Positions 33,830 to 45,586 of a DNA stretch of 64,000 nt are shown piece by piece (positions within the stretch are counted from its first letter, which is position 1; each line of letters starts with the position of its first letter). Made by a program: the position numbers and the translations under genes. The notes beneath the pieces were generated by a model. That model did no database searches. It was not told where the DNA came from and saw only the letters and a list, made by a program, of their open reading frames with translations. The stretch is from Celoporthe dispersa (taxonomy: Eukaryota; Ascomycota; Sordariomycetes; Diaporthales; Cryphonectriaceae), in assembly GCA_016584495.1 (NCBI GenBank), contig WAID01000015.1, positions 1,054,501 to 1,118,500 on the forward strand, written 5' to 3'.

Positions 33830-35639
33830 ATGTCCAAGGCTGCAGACGACGTGATCGCCTGCGAGGCGCCGGCTCCCGTGATCGACACGGAGAAGGAGGG
33901 GCTTGGTATCGACGCGTACGGCACCAAGAATGACAAGATCCTCGCCTTTGCCAAGGCGGCCGCCGACAAGGAGCACAAGATGACCCTGCTGCAGGGCGTC
34001 AAGACGTATCCCAAGGCCATCTTCTGGAGCATGCTCATCTCCACCTGCATCGTCATGGAGGGCTACGACGTGTGCCTGATCAACAACTTCTACGCCTTCA
34101 GCCAGTTCAACAAGAAGTACGGCACCCAGCTCGCCGACGGCACGTACCAGGTCTCCGCCCCGTGGCAGGCCGGCCTCAGCAACGGCGCCAACGTCGGCGA
34201 GCTGATCGGCCTGCTCATCAACGGCTTCGTCTCGGAGCGCTTCGGCTACAGGTGGACCGTCATCGCCTGCCTGGGCCTCATCGCCTGCTGGACCGCCCTC
34301 TTCTTCACCGCCCAGAACGTCCAGACCCTCCTCGCCGCCGAGATCCTGTGCGGCATCCCCTGGGGCGTCTTCCAGACCCTGACCATCACCTACGCCTCCG
34401 AGGTCTGCCCCGTCTCCATGCGCGGCTACCTGACCACCTACGTCAACTTCTGCTGGGGCCTCGGCCAGGAGATCGGCATCGGCGTCATCATGGCCATGCT
34501 CAAGCGCGACGACCAGTGGGCCTACCGCATCCCCTACGCCCTGCAGTGGATGTGGCCGGTGCCCTCGCCGTCGGCATCTTCTTCGCCCCCGAGTCGCCCT
34601 GGTGGCTGGTCCGCAAGGGCCGCACCGAGACGCCAAGAAGTCGCTCCTGCGCCTGACCAGCAGGCACGAGGAGTCCACCTTCGACGCCGACGAGACCGTC
34701 GCCATGATGGTCCACACCACCGCGCTGGAGGAGCGCACCACGAGCGGCGCCAGCTACCTCGACTGCTTCAAGGGCCACGACCTGCGCCGCACCGAGATCG
34801 TGTGCATGGTGTGGGCCATCCAGAACCTCTCGGGCAACTCCTTCTCCAACTACTCGACCTACTTCCTGGAGCAGGCCGGCCTCAGCGAGAGCTCGTCGTA
34901 CGGCTTCGCCCTCGGCCAGTACGGCATGAACATGGTCGGCGTCTTTGGCGCCTGGTTCCTCATGACCCTGGGCATCGGCCGCCGCTCCCTGTACCTGTAC
35001 GGCCTCTGCGGCCTGTGCACCATGCTCTTCGTCCTCGGCTTCCTGGGCCTCGTGCCCGAGGCCCACAGGGACCAGGCCTCCATCGCCACCGGCGCCATCA
35101 TGCTGGGCTGGGCCCTGTGCTACCAGCTCACCGTCGGCACCGTGTGCTACTCCCTCGTGGCCGAGGTCTCGTCCCGCCGCCTGCAGATCAAGACCGTCGT
35201 CCTGGGCCGCGTGCTGTACATCATCGTCGGCATCGTGTGCAGCGTCCTCACCCCCTACATGCTGAACCCGAGCGCCTGGGACTGGAGCAACTTTGCCGGC
35301 TTCTTCTGGGTAAGGACTGGACGCCCCCATTATCCCCCCCCTCCTCTTTTCCCCCTCCTTTTTTTGTGTGTGTGTGTCGAGGGTTCTCTCAGCTGACCAT
35401 ACCATCCTCAGGGCGGCATCTGCTTCCTGTGCATCATCTACACCTATTTCCGCGTCCCCGAGCCGACCGGGCGCACCTTTGCGGAGCTCGACATGCTCTT
35501 CGAACAGGGCGTCTCGGCTCGCAAGTTCGCCAGCGCCAAGGTCGACGCCTTCGAGGGGAGCGTCGCGGGCAGCGTCATGGACAACTACAAGAACGATATC
35601 GACGCGAAGCACCTGGAGAGGATGAGCCAGGGGTCATGA
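33830..35639 (+). CDS. Maltose/alpha-glucoside-type MFS permease (two frame breaks)
   Basis: Proton symporter of the MAL31/Agt1-like sugar-porter subgroup, plasma membrane, twelve TM. ATG 33830 begins MSKAADDVIACEAPAP after a long leader. Features: SMLISTCIVMEGYDVCLINNF (TM1 with EGYD, typical of this subgroup), FVSERFGYRW, GIPWGVFQTLTITYASEVC, then LAVGIFFAPESPWWLVRKGR, NYSTYFLEQAGL and, after the intron (35310-35411, GTAAGG...CTCAG), GGICFLCIIYTYFRVPEPTGRT with FAELDMLFEQGV. Two missing bases break the frame: in CCC at 34562-34564 (before LAVG) and at G 34629 (before DAKKSLLR). Restoring them gives 569 aa. Break pattern suggests sequence error. Shares an upstream region with the Zn2Cys6 regulator. 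Confidence 0.92.
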
Positions 35640-36653
35640 GAGCGAGAGGGAGAAAGAGCCAAGGGAAGAAGCGTCGCAAGTGGATGATAGCACTGTGCAT
35701 TCCATTCCCCCCCCCCCCCCTTCTCTCTCTGAGCGGGATTGATTCATGTTAGCGAGCAATGCGATTTACGTGATGTATGAATCTGTGGGTGTAAATGATA
35801 TAATATATTTATATATATGTACGTATACATATCTTTATATACATGTGCATGCATATATCTATGTACATATATATGTATTTTGACGACGTCTTATTGGACC
35901 GGGTATCAGCATAGTCTTGGGGGAGGGGTCTGTCCTCCGCCCCCTTGCGTCTCTCTCTCCACAGCTTGTCTTTTTTTAACCACGGGAGAGAGGCCCACCT
36001 CAGGTCAGACCTCGTGTCTTCCAGTTTCCTACCAGCCTCTCGCGACCGCATCATACCGAGCAGAGGAGGACCCACGCTTCCCTTCATTTTCCCGGGTATA
36101 TCTGGCACATATAGCACCGACCAACCCCAACTTCTCCGCAATACCGTTCCTGCATGCAGCTAGATCGCCCGGCAGAATGGCACCGATGACTGGGGGGGGG
36201 CGTATTCCTCTCTCTCTCAACAAGTTCGTGGCGACGAGGGTCCTCCTTCGTCGGGCGGGGATGATCAGTACCCCATCGCTGGTATGGTTGGACGACTCGT
36301 GCCGGGCCGACACGGGAGAAAAAGGGGGGAGGAGGGGAATGAATGGAGGAAGGGTTCACGCAGTGGCTGGTCAACCGAGCGGATCAGGTCGTGCGCTGCT
36401 TGCTTGCTTGCGTGGAGACGCGAGGAGGAGAAGGAGGAGGAGAAGCATGCGCCGTCCTCTTAAGGGTCTTGTTTATATAACAAGGTCACGGGCTCATGTT
36501 TACTTGCTCGGTGATATCAGCGACCTCCCCCCCTCCTACCCTGCGATACACCATCCCGTCTCATACGAGCGCTGCTGTGATCCACCTCACTCCCTCACCC
36601 CCTCTCTTTCTCTCTTTCTCTCTCTCTCTGCACTCACAGCAGATTGCCCCATC
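35640..36653. other. Intergenic region with TATA-like element
   Basis: Contains a C12 run near 35708, an AT-rich TATATA tract at about 35795-35880 and a GGAGGA-rich stretch near 36420-36445. No gene supported. Confidence 0.55.
36468..36484 (+). promoter_or_regulatory. Candidate TATA element within a near-palindrome
   Basis: CTTGTTTATATAACAAG, a 17-nt near-perfect inverted repeat centred on TATATA, about 170 nt upstream of the ATG at 36654. Position and composition suit a core promoter for the secreted-protein gene. This is a sequence inference only. Confidence 0.4.
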
Positions 36654-38581
36654 ATGCGCATACGCAGCCAGACCGGCCGTATCGCAGCGGCCCTGCTCGC
36701 CACCCTGGCACCCAACAGTGTCGCGGGGGCCACGACGAACACGACAGCGGGAACCCTCTCGGCAGCCGCCCAGAGCCTGTTTGACTACTCCATGCAGGTG
36801 CAGGACCTGCGGTTCGACGACTACTACAAGTATATCCGGTACCAGGAGGTTGCCGGGGAGCTGAGCACGAGGTTCACGGCGTGGTACACCGCGGGGCTGC
36901 TGTACCGCAACCAGGGGGACGATGTCGAGAACGCAAAGGCTGCGATTGAGAACATGTGAGTGGCTCCGGGGCGAGGGAGGAGAGAGGGGGAGGGAGGAGA
37001 GAGAGAGACGCCGGCACCCTGGATCCTCGCATGCATGCTTATCTGCTCTTCCAAAACACCCAAAAATCAGCCTCCGGGCCCAGATGACTGCGGAGTACGA
37101 CTCTGCCTGGTATGGGACGTACAAGGTCACCCTCGACGGTCCTGTGCCCACAGACAACTCGTCCTACTGGCCCCCTGAGATATATGTGAGTCTTCTTCTT
37201 CCTCCTGCGCTGTACGACGATCCTGACACGCCAGCCTTGCGTTTATTAGACCACGTATGATCCCAACTGGAGGGAATTTGTCGGGTAAGCAGTTTTCTCT
37301 CTCTCTCTCTCTCTCTCTCTCTTTTGTTTCTCCGGGCTGACCTGATCTGTTAGCACCCAGCTCGTCCAGGTTGTGGAGCTGTACGCAGACCTCCTGGGCG
37401 ACGACCTGGTCAGCCGCATCGAGGACGCCCTCGAGACGGCCGCCGTGGGCGAGATCCGGCGCAACGGCAGCTACCCGGCGGGGGACAACCTCATCCTCGC
37501 CTACACGAACCCAGGCCTGATGCGCTGCCTGACGGTCGGCTGGATCGGCGCCCGCCGCGGCAACGCCACCTTTGTCGACTTTGCCAACCAGCAGGGCGCC
37601 GCCCTCCTCGAGCTGTTCCGGGCCAACGGCTCCGACACGCTGGGCGAGTACAACGCGCCGACCTACTACGGCATGGACGTGTGGGCGCTGGCGGCCAACA
37701 TCGCCTACGGCCCGCGCAACGCCACCATGACGACCAACGCGAGGTACATGCTCACGCACCTGTGGCAGGACATCGCGGCCCACTACAACCCCTACCTGCG
37801 CAACCTGGCCGGCCCGTACGACCGCGCCTACACCCGCGACATGACGGCGCACTCGGCGGTGCTCTCGCTGTGGTGGTGGGGCCTCTTCGGCCGCGAGTAC
37901 GGCGGGCAGCCGCTGCTGGGCGAGGCCGACCTCCTCTACGACGTGGCGCAGGGGGCGGCCCTCGCGCAGGTCATGGACGTCGTCGCCGCGCACATCCCCG
38001 ACGACACCGCCGCGGCGCTGCGGGCCACAGGCACGTGGCAGGGGTCGCGGCTGCTGAACAGGACGATCCGGGAGTCGCTCGACACGGACGTGCTCCGGGT
38101 CGCGACGTCGTGGGTCTCGCCCGAGGTCATGATCGGCGCCGAGGCGCTGGCCGAGACGGTCAACCGCGGGGCGCAGTTCGTCCCCGCCATCGTGCACTGG
38201 GCCTCGGACCCGGACCGCACGCCGACGCCCTACGTGGGGTTCTTTTCCCTCTACCCGTCCGCCTCGACGATCGGCGCGGCGGCCGGGCCCGGGACGCTGG
38301 AGGTGTCGTACCCCAACGCCACGCAGGAGGGCGCGGGCATGTTCACCTTTGCCGTCAGCGGGATCCCGCCCGGGTGGACGCTGGCCGGGAACAGGGTGAC
38401 GGGGCTGGAGCGTCTGCCCTGTCTCGCGGTGAACGTGTCGGCGCCGGGCCTGGTGAGGCTGCCCGTCACGGCCTCGAGCTCGGTCCTGGAGGATCACTAC
38501 TATTATAACGTGTCCTGGGCCGTGCCCGAGGGGTTTGTGGGCGTGCCGAGCATGCGCCTGGAGGTGGAGTATACCTGTTGA
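36654..38581 (+). CDS. Secreted protein of unknown function, alpha-helical toroid-like, 559 aa
   Basis: Four exons: 36654-36955, 37071-37185, 37250-37284 (35 nt) and 37354-38581; introns GTGAGT...CAG, GTGAGT...TAG and GTAAGC...TAG all join in phase. The N-terminus MRIRSQTGRIAAALLATLAP is a likely signal peptide, followed by many N-X-S/T sites, so the product should be secreted and glycosylated. Conserved-looking blocks: FTAWYTAGLLYRNQGDD, AYTNPGLMRCLTVGWIG, LGEYNAPTYYGMDVWAL and SLWWWGLFGREYGG. The aromatic-rich, helical repeat character recalls six-hairpin (alpha/alpha)6 glycosidases or linalool-dehydratase-like folds, but I cannot name the family. The last ~100 residues look like a beta domain. 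Frame intact throughout. Confidence 0.88.
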
Positions 38582-39544
38582 GAGGTGTTTTTTTCTTCTC
38601 TTCTTTCTCTTTCTTTCATGATACGTAGAAAGAGACCAACAGAGAGGAGCAGATCAAAGCTATGAGAGCGGAAGCGGACAAGACATGCAGAGGCCATATA
38701 TGTAGTCGCTCTTTTCTACGATTTTCCTCTTGGTCAAGAGAGAGGGCCCGAGATGTTTCTGGTCCCGCAGAGGAGGGGTCTGGGGGGGGGACTCTCCCTC
38801 TGCCCGTATCAGTGCAGTGCCGTGTAAAATTAATTACCACACAAAGGTCGTCCCTTCATCTTGCAATACGATGTTGTACTTGTGACGAAGATCAGGCCTG
38901 GCGCCTACCAAACTAAAATCTTTTATCTGTTTCTCTGTCTCTCTCTCTCTCTCTCTTTCTTTTTCCCACGTGGCTGGCGACGAGGCAGGAATTTTTCATC
39001 ACCAGGCACTACGGAGCAGGCCGAGAACCCGTCTGGGGGTGCTATTTTACACTACCTTCTCCAGGCCTAGAAACCTTCTGGACAAGAGCCATCACCAAAG
39101 AGGGGGGCCCCCTAAAATAGCTGGCCCTAGGGGGAGCGCCCGCCCGCAGCGTCCGTGTGGGTGCCGCCCAGCCGGGACCGATCCCAGGGCCTTGGCTCAG
39201 GGGGTCCATGTCCTGTGCTGCTCTTGTGTCTTGCGTGGGCCACGCAATCCCAAAATTCTCAAAAGGGGACCCAGCCGACCCACCACCGCCCAGACGGCAT
39301 CATACTATTATTTGCTGGGTATTCGGCTGCGTAATAAAAGGCCAGATGCCTCCCCTCCCCTCCCCTCTTCATCGTCTTCTTCTCCTTCTTGTCCGGCAGG
39401 ATGACGCGTGTGTGTCCTGAACCTCTCAAACAAGTCTTGTCCTGAGGAGCTCTTCTTTTGCATACACCTGGGGGGTCTTTTCTCCCGTCATGACATGAGC
39501 CCTGGTGGTTTACTGTGGCAGACAAAACACACAACAAGAGCATC
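38582..39544. other. Intergenic region
   Basis: Includes a TCTCTC run near 38935-38958 and a G/C-rich stretch (39100-39200) with GGGGGCCCCC. No gene supported. Confidence 0.55.
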
Positions 39545-40773
39545 ATGGCCATCGCGGCGCCGCAGCATGAATACGCGCGCCACCACGGCGCAGGGCTGCT
39601 GGGTGGTGCGCGGAACCGTCACGTCAGGATGCTGGCCATGGCGGGCGCCCTCCTCATCGTCGTCTGGACACTGCGACAGACGCCTCTGATGAGGATACGT
39701 GTGAGTCCTTCTTCCTCCCCTCCTCCTCCCTCCCTCTTCGGTGTGCTGACCCCCCAAAAGTACAAGTCCGGCTTCGAGCTCGTCGACCCGTCCCACCCTC
39801 CCCCCTCCGCCACACCCACGCCGACCTCGGCAGCAGGCCAGCCGGCCAGACAACAGCCCGTCGACCTCCCGGGCGACAGCTTCTTCCCTCAGCGACGCCC
39901 TCCACGCCGCCCTCCACCCGCCGCCGCCGCCGCCCCCTCCGCCTCCGCCCCCGCGCGAGTTCCCGGCCTCCGTCGCCGTCCTCATGGAGACCAACCCCTC
40001 CGCCGTCCCCAACCTCGTCCCCGTGATGCTCCACTTCGCCAACGTCCTCGGCCCCGACTGGCCCGTCGTCCTCCCTCACCCTCCGCGAGAACTGGGTCGA
40101 GCCCCCCAGCCCGACCTTCCGCCGCCTCATGGCCGAGCAGCGCATCCGCATCTTCTTCCTGCCCGAGGACACAGCGTTCCCCGACCACACCTCCGTCTCC
40201 AAGTTCTTCACCCGCCCCTGGCTGTGGGAGCGCTTCGCCTCCGCCGACCGCGTGCTGCTGTTCCAGGCCGACTCCGTGCTCTGCAGCCGCAGCGAGCGGC
40301 GCGTGTCCGACTTTTTCGAGTGGGACCTCGTCGGCGCCCCCATCAGCAGCACCTACGGCGTGGGCTACAACGGCGGGCTGTCGCTGCGGAACCCCAAGGC
40401 CCTGCTGGACATCACGCGCGACCCCGCCGTCAACGACTTCGAGGCCAGGCTGGACCAGCACGCCGCGGCGCTGCGGAGGGTGCGCGAGGAGGAGGGCGAG
40501 GAGGCCGAGCGCCGCGAGAACGCAAAGATCCCCAGCTGGGAGAAGTTCGAGGACCAGTGGTTCTACGTGAAGCTCAAGGAGAGGAGCGGGGAGGGCGCGA
40601 GGCTGCCGAGCGCCGAGGTCGCCAGCCAGTTCGCCGTGGAGACCGTGTGGGCCGAGGAGCCGCTGGGCTACCACCAGCCCTTCCGGTGGCTTACCGCTGC
40701 GCAGAAGAGCAAGGCCGTGGAGTGGTGTCCCGAGGTGGCCATGCTGCAGGATGCGAGCCACTTCTTCTCGTGA
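39545..40773 (+). CDS. Type II membrane protein, DUF5672-like putative glycosyltransferase (frame breaks)
   Basis: ATG at 39545. Exon 1 (39545-39700) encodes a short cytosolic tail and one TM anchor, MLAMAGALLIVVWTL; intron 39701-39760 (GTGAGT...AAAAG, phase 0). The lumenal part begins YKSGFELVDPS, then a Pro-rich stem, EFPASVAVLMETNPSAVPN, LTLRENWVEPPSPTFR, WERFASADRVLLFQADSVLC (candidate metal/nucleotide-sugar DxD-like region, here QADS), FFEWDLVGAPIS and GYNGGLSLRNPKALLDI, typical of DUF5672 proteins. It ends LQDASHFFS. Two surplus bases break the frame: near TT 39881-39882 (position less certain) and in CCC 40073-40075. Corrected length about 388 aa. Probably Golgi. Enzyme activity is inferred from family resemblance only. 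Confidence 0.82.
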
Positions 40774-41266
40774 GCCGAGGGGAGAGGTGGGCGGGGTGTG
40801 TGTAGAGATTATCTAGGCCTGGTTCCTGGTCGGAGATTGGCATCACCCTGATTGATACACGGAGGAGCGAGCATCGTCGTCAGTGGCCGCCGGCATTTTT
40901 GGTTGGGTTGTCTGAAAAATTGCATTGCATGGTGTTACGGCGAAGAAAAAGGGGCTGATTTCACCATAAGAGCGGGCCGGTGTACAACTTGCACTCACCA
41001 GTCCTGACCGATCAATATAGGAGGCAAACACCCATGGGGGAGCTATATGAGGTGATTTGGGATTCATCTCGGTCTGTTTATGGCTGGTATTTGCCGTCAT
41101 CTCTCATTAGGACATACATACTTTCTTGGGTACCTGTGGAATATACAACCAGCGCATTCATTATCCATACTCTGTTGTCGCCCATATCTTGTCTCTCTCT
41201 CTCTCTCTTTTTTCTTCTCTCCAGAGTACCTATCAGGCCCCTCCCCCGGGCTCAAGAGTGCGGGGC
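40774..41266. other. Convergent 3' intergenic region
   Basis: Short AT-richer stretch between convergent genes with a TC run near 41190-41220. Nothing else seen. Confidence 0.6.
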
Positions 41267-43345
41267 TCACTCATCCTCAAAGGAACCCGGCATCCTGAGC
41301 AGTTCAGGGCGGCTTCTCGGCGCCGCACCTGCAGCCAGAAACTGGTCCTCCCTGGATCCCCTGTCTCCGGCCAGCCGCTGCGGTCTCCTCAGCACAGCGA
41401 CAGTAGTCTTTGATCCGTGGACCCTGAGCGCCTCCTGTGCCCTCGTCAGGCGTATTCGCGCTGGTGACGACGCTCTTCTCGGCTCGGTAGCCACTGGCGG
41501 CGGCGGCGTCGGCAGGCTTGCGCTGCTGTACGATGACGAGTACCCGCCGCCGTGCGGGCCGGGGGTATGTGTCGACCAGGTGTGCGCGGGCGGGGCCTGG
41601 CCCTGTGGGGCGGAGCTATATCGAGGGCGGCCCGGAGCCGCCGGCGGCGGGGATGGTGCCGTCGAGGCGCGTGGGGTCGCCCGTGCTTGTGGTGTAGGAG
41701 GTACGGCTGACGTGGCGGCTCTCTGGGCGCCCCCTGCCACGATCGCAGAGCGTCGGCGGTCCTCCACCTCGGCCACCGGTGACAGACACCGGTTTCCCGC
41801 CCTCAGTGATCCGTATGATCCGATGCCAGGTGTGGAGGCGGGTGTCGTGGCCGTGCTGTTCGGCGTGCTGGCGTACCCGGTCTCTGCCGCCAGGGTCGAC
41901 CAGTCTTTCCTCCAGCTGCCTGGCTCGCCCGGGGCTCTCTGTACGGCGGCCTCCCTCTCGCCCTCGCGCGCGGGCATGCTGGGGATCTTGGGCTCGAAGC
42001 ACACAGGCGGCGGGAGCACACCTGTCTGGAGGGCCTTTTCCGACAGCGGCAGCGCCCTGGGCCCGCCCACCCACTGCCTGGCTGCAGACGTGTGGCTGGC
42101 CTCGGCCACGGAGGCGGCGAGCTGGTCCTTGGTCTTGTTGTCGAAGCTGGTAAACGCCCACGGGCTCGCCTCCTTGACCGTCTTGGGGGGAGGACGAGGT
42201 CCGCTCAGGCCGCCTCCGACGCCGGCTGAGTTGGCGGCGGCGATGGCGGCGGCGTGCTGGGTGTTGCTGTTGCCGCGCTTGGAGGACCGGCCGGACCCCC
42301 GCCGGGAGATGCTGTCTCGACGGCGACCTCGTTCAGCGAGGCCATGATAGCAGAGACCCGACAGGTGATGACGCTGGAGGAGGAGTGAGATGTAAGATAG
42401 GGCAGGTCGAAGGGCTGCGCTGCCTTCTCGTTGACGCAGAGGATGAAGATGATGGCCGGCCTGTAGGATATTTCCAAGACGATCCGGTCGGTCAGTCTCG
42501 ATATTTAAACCACCCTCTTTTTTTTTCTTTCTTTTTTTTCGATAATAGTATATAGAACAACCTGGGCTTGTCTTCAGGCCAGAACCTTGCCCAGCCTCCC
42601 CCATTGGAAAACCCCAGATGGTCCACATCAGAGATGCAGCTGATGGGCTCCACCCGTCTGCATGAGCGGGCGATCTGGTAGGTTCTGGTCCTCCTGGACC
42701 CTGAAGGCGAAAAAGGCAGTACAAGGGGGGAGGGGCGGAGAAGAGAGACTTACGTCACGACCACACAGGCCACGAGGTCGACACACGAGACGGGCACGGG
42801 GTTCTTGGAGACGCCGACAGAGACGATGATCAGAGAGACTGCCCAACCGATGGCAGCGAGGCGTGCGATGACCACGCAGCCCGAGTGGAGGGGATGCTGC
42901 GAGCAGGGCTGCGTCCTGTTGACTGGTTCGCCTTTTCTGGCCGCCTGCAGGTGGAGACCAATGTACAGCATGCCCAATATGGACTGCGCGGGGAGGGATT
43001 AGCGAACCGTTGAACAAAGGGTGTCGCGCCGCCCTGTGTGTGTGACAGCGCGAGGGGAGCGAATGACAAGAGAGGGCTGAAAAGTGGCGTTGCGCGGAGA
43101 CGTACCGAGAACATGACCCAGCTCTGGCCGAGACAGTCGTCTGACCGGACACGATTGGCAAAGTGAAGCCCCGACATGAGAAGGCCGAGGAAGCAAAAGA
43201 CAAGAAGCAGCACCAGGGAGATAAACATGAGGGTGGGCAGCCTGGGGCCCTTGACGACGGGTCCCCGAGAGGCCGTATCATGTGACTGCGCTTCAATCTT
43301 GTCATACACGCCATCGTCATATCGGGAGGAAGCCGGTGACTCCAT
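41267..43345 (-). CDS. Four-TM membrane protein with long Ser/Pro-rich tail, unknown function
   Basis: Four exons: 43106-43345, 42754-42983, 42562-42693, 41267-42496; donors GTACGT, GTAAGT, GTTGTT and acceptors CGCAG, TCCAG, TCGAG all join in phase. TM segments: TLMFISLVLLLVFCFLGLLM, SILGMLYIGLHL, ARLAAIGWAVSLIIVSVGV, VDLVACVVVT. Exon 3 gives TYQIARSCRRVEPISCISD then HLGFSNGGGWARFWPEDKP, and exon 4 RIVLEISYRPAIIFILCVNE, probably a further hydrophobic segment. The remaining ~350 residues are disordered and Ser/Pro/Ala-rich. One base is missing in a C5 run (42296-42300, plus strand), between SPGGG and GRSSKRGNSNTQH. Corrected length 610 aa. No family recognised. The GTTGTT donor is non-standard, so that junction is less sure. 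Confidence 0.75.
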
Positions 43346-45586
43346 CGGGGTTGTCAGAGGCCGCAGCGGAGCAACACATCAAGCCGACAGATCTGGCACA
43401 AAACAACTTGACTGATCAGGAGGGAGGCAGGAAGAGGAGAGGAGAACTTGAGCCCCAGACGCCGCCCTTCCCACCGCATGAGGAGGGCCATCTTTATGCG
43501 AGGGATGATGAGGAGCAGATCATGAGCTTAATCTTGTCCCCAGCCAGCTCCAGCCATGTCGAGGTCCGAAGGAGATCTCCCAAGGGAAAACGGTATCGAC
43601 TGTCTCAGCGGCTTTTTTTGCCTGAAAGTGGTAAAGCTGTGAGACAGCTGGCATTCCTGAGCCCGGCGCGGGAGACAACCCCATCATTCAGTTCTCCATG
43701 GCTGAGGAGGGCTGGGGCCCTGACCAGACCAGCTCTCGTGCCTCTCTGGATGCAGCTGTTCAGGGCATTCCAGGTCTCGGCGGTGATGGTGTTGTGGAAG
43801 AAGGAAGGAAGGAGGAGGACGAGCAAGTGTAGACAGTTAACGATCAAGGTCGATTCTTCACGGGATGCATGGTTGACTTTCGAGGCTTTCTCCACCAGGC
43901 GCTAGGACGGCTGGATGGCTGCTCCCGGGCCGCACTTGGACCCCTGAACCCGGATGGACGTTGAGCCCTGATCCCAATCCCTACAACTTTCTTTCTTCTC
44001 TCTCTCCTCTTTTTTTCTTCTCTTCCATCTTTCGGCCTGCTAGCTCAGAGGTCCTTTTGTTTTTCCCTCAACGCCTCAACCTCGTGTTCTTGGTGTGCCT
44101 CTCAGTTACATCCAATTTCCACATTATGCACCCGAGATCAATGGTGAAGGGGGGACAGGGGGGGAGGGAGGGGGCCAGAAACCCGAGGCAGCAGAGGTCT
44201 AGAGCCTGACAGGCATTAGCGCAGCGCTTCACAGGGCGCTAAACCAGCCCAGGTTACTGTAGATGCAAACACCCTGCCAACAAGAGTTTCGCGTCTCATC
44301 TGCTCAGCGCCCATCTTCAATCTACAGCACCCGCGACCATAGTACCTTGACCACTTTACCACTGGACCACTGTACCGTAGCAGTAGTTCATCTCCACCAG
44401 ACAGCAGCCCACACGGGGCACCCTACCCACTGCTGGGTAGAACGCGTCATCAGCATGCTGCTGGCACACGGTCTCCTGCTTGTCTGCCCCAGGAATCCAA
44501 GCTGAGGAGGGGCAGGGTGAGCCCACACACAGCAACAGGTACCAGCATGCACCAGAATGCATGGCATGTGCATGCTCACACAGACACCATAGTACTTAGT
44601 ACTGTAGTCGCAATGGGATTCGGAACAGTCCTTCGACAGGGGGGACCTCGGTAGTGGTTGCGAGGCGCCCTTCAATCAGCAAATCACTGGGTGGTGGTAG
44701 CATGTAACCCACCTCGGCGGTTATGGCTACCAGAAATGAGACAACTCTGCTGCAGGAATAGACTCTGGTGATGCAAGCGCTGCACGGCACAGCACAGGCA
44801 AGATAGAGCAGGGCAGGGCAGAGCAGGGCAGAACAGGGCAGGGCAAGGCTAGGCTAGCAGCATGTGCATCTTTGTTTTTTTTTTTAATGTGTACCTCACT
44901 TTGTGGATCGATTTTTTTTTGTTTTCTCTTTCCCTTCCTGACGCGTAGTATGCACCCCTCCCTCCACCTCCTCCACCCTTCGTCCAGGTCTCACAACCCA
45001 GCTTTCCTCGTCCACCCTGCGCCGCCTTCTTACTGCTGCTACTACCCTCGTCGACCACTTACATCATCTCCTCCTCATCACCCATCTGTCTTGAAGAGGA
45101 GTACTCTTCAGCTGCCTTGTTCCCCCAGCTCTCTGCCGCCCTCGAGAGGCTCTCCCTGAAGATCATCAGATCGGGTCCAGGCAATTGGCAGGGATCGATT
45201 GGTGGCTGGAGTGGAGCCGCCTACTTACTCGGCGGCTTCTTTTTTGTTGTTGTCTTTCGTCTCTGTTCTTGCGCATTCTCTCGCATTGTTCCCTCTTCTA
45301 TTGTTCGCCCGCACAATACCCATTCGCGACTGTACATTGACCATAGCACCGTCCCGCGTTGTACATATCCACCCGTCTTGTCTTTCTTCCCGTGTCTTTT
45401 TTTCTCCTCCTCCGCTTGGGCGCCCGTCAAGGCTGCCGTCCCTGCCTGGTCTTCAGCCCACCCCCACGGGTCACGGGCTTTCGGGCTCCAGATCGAATCT
45501 GAATCCTTTCGCAGCAACCTCGGGGCGCAACACGACGACAGCCGCAGGAGACACACGAGACCTCCTCCCGACCGGTTCGATATAGC
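43346..45586. other. Divergent intergenic region
   Basis: About 2.2 kb without a supportable gene. Includes TTTTTTT/CT-rich leader-like sequence upstream of 45587 (44860-45586), a GCAGG pentanucleotide repeat (listed separately) and an AGTACTTAGTACT dyad near 44591. Confidence 0.55.
44795..44855. repeat. Imperfect GGGCA pentanucleotide repeat
   Basis: About a dozen units of the form GGGCA/GAGCA/GGCTA (AGCAGGGCAGGGCAGAGCAG and so on) in non-coding DNA between two divergent membrane-protein genes. Confidence 0.8.
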
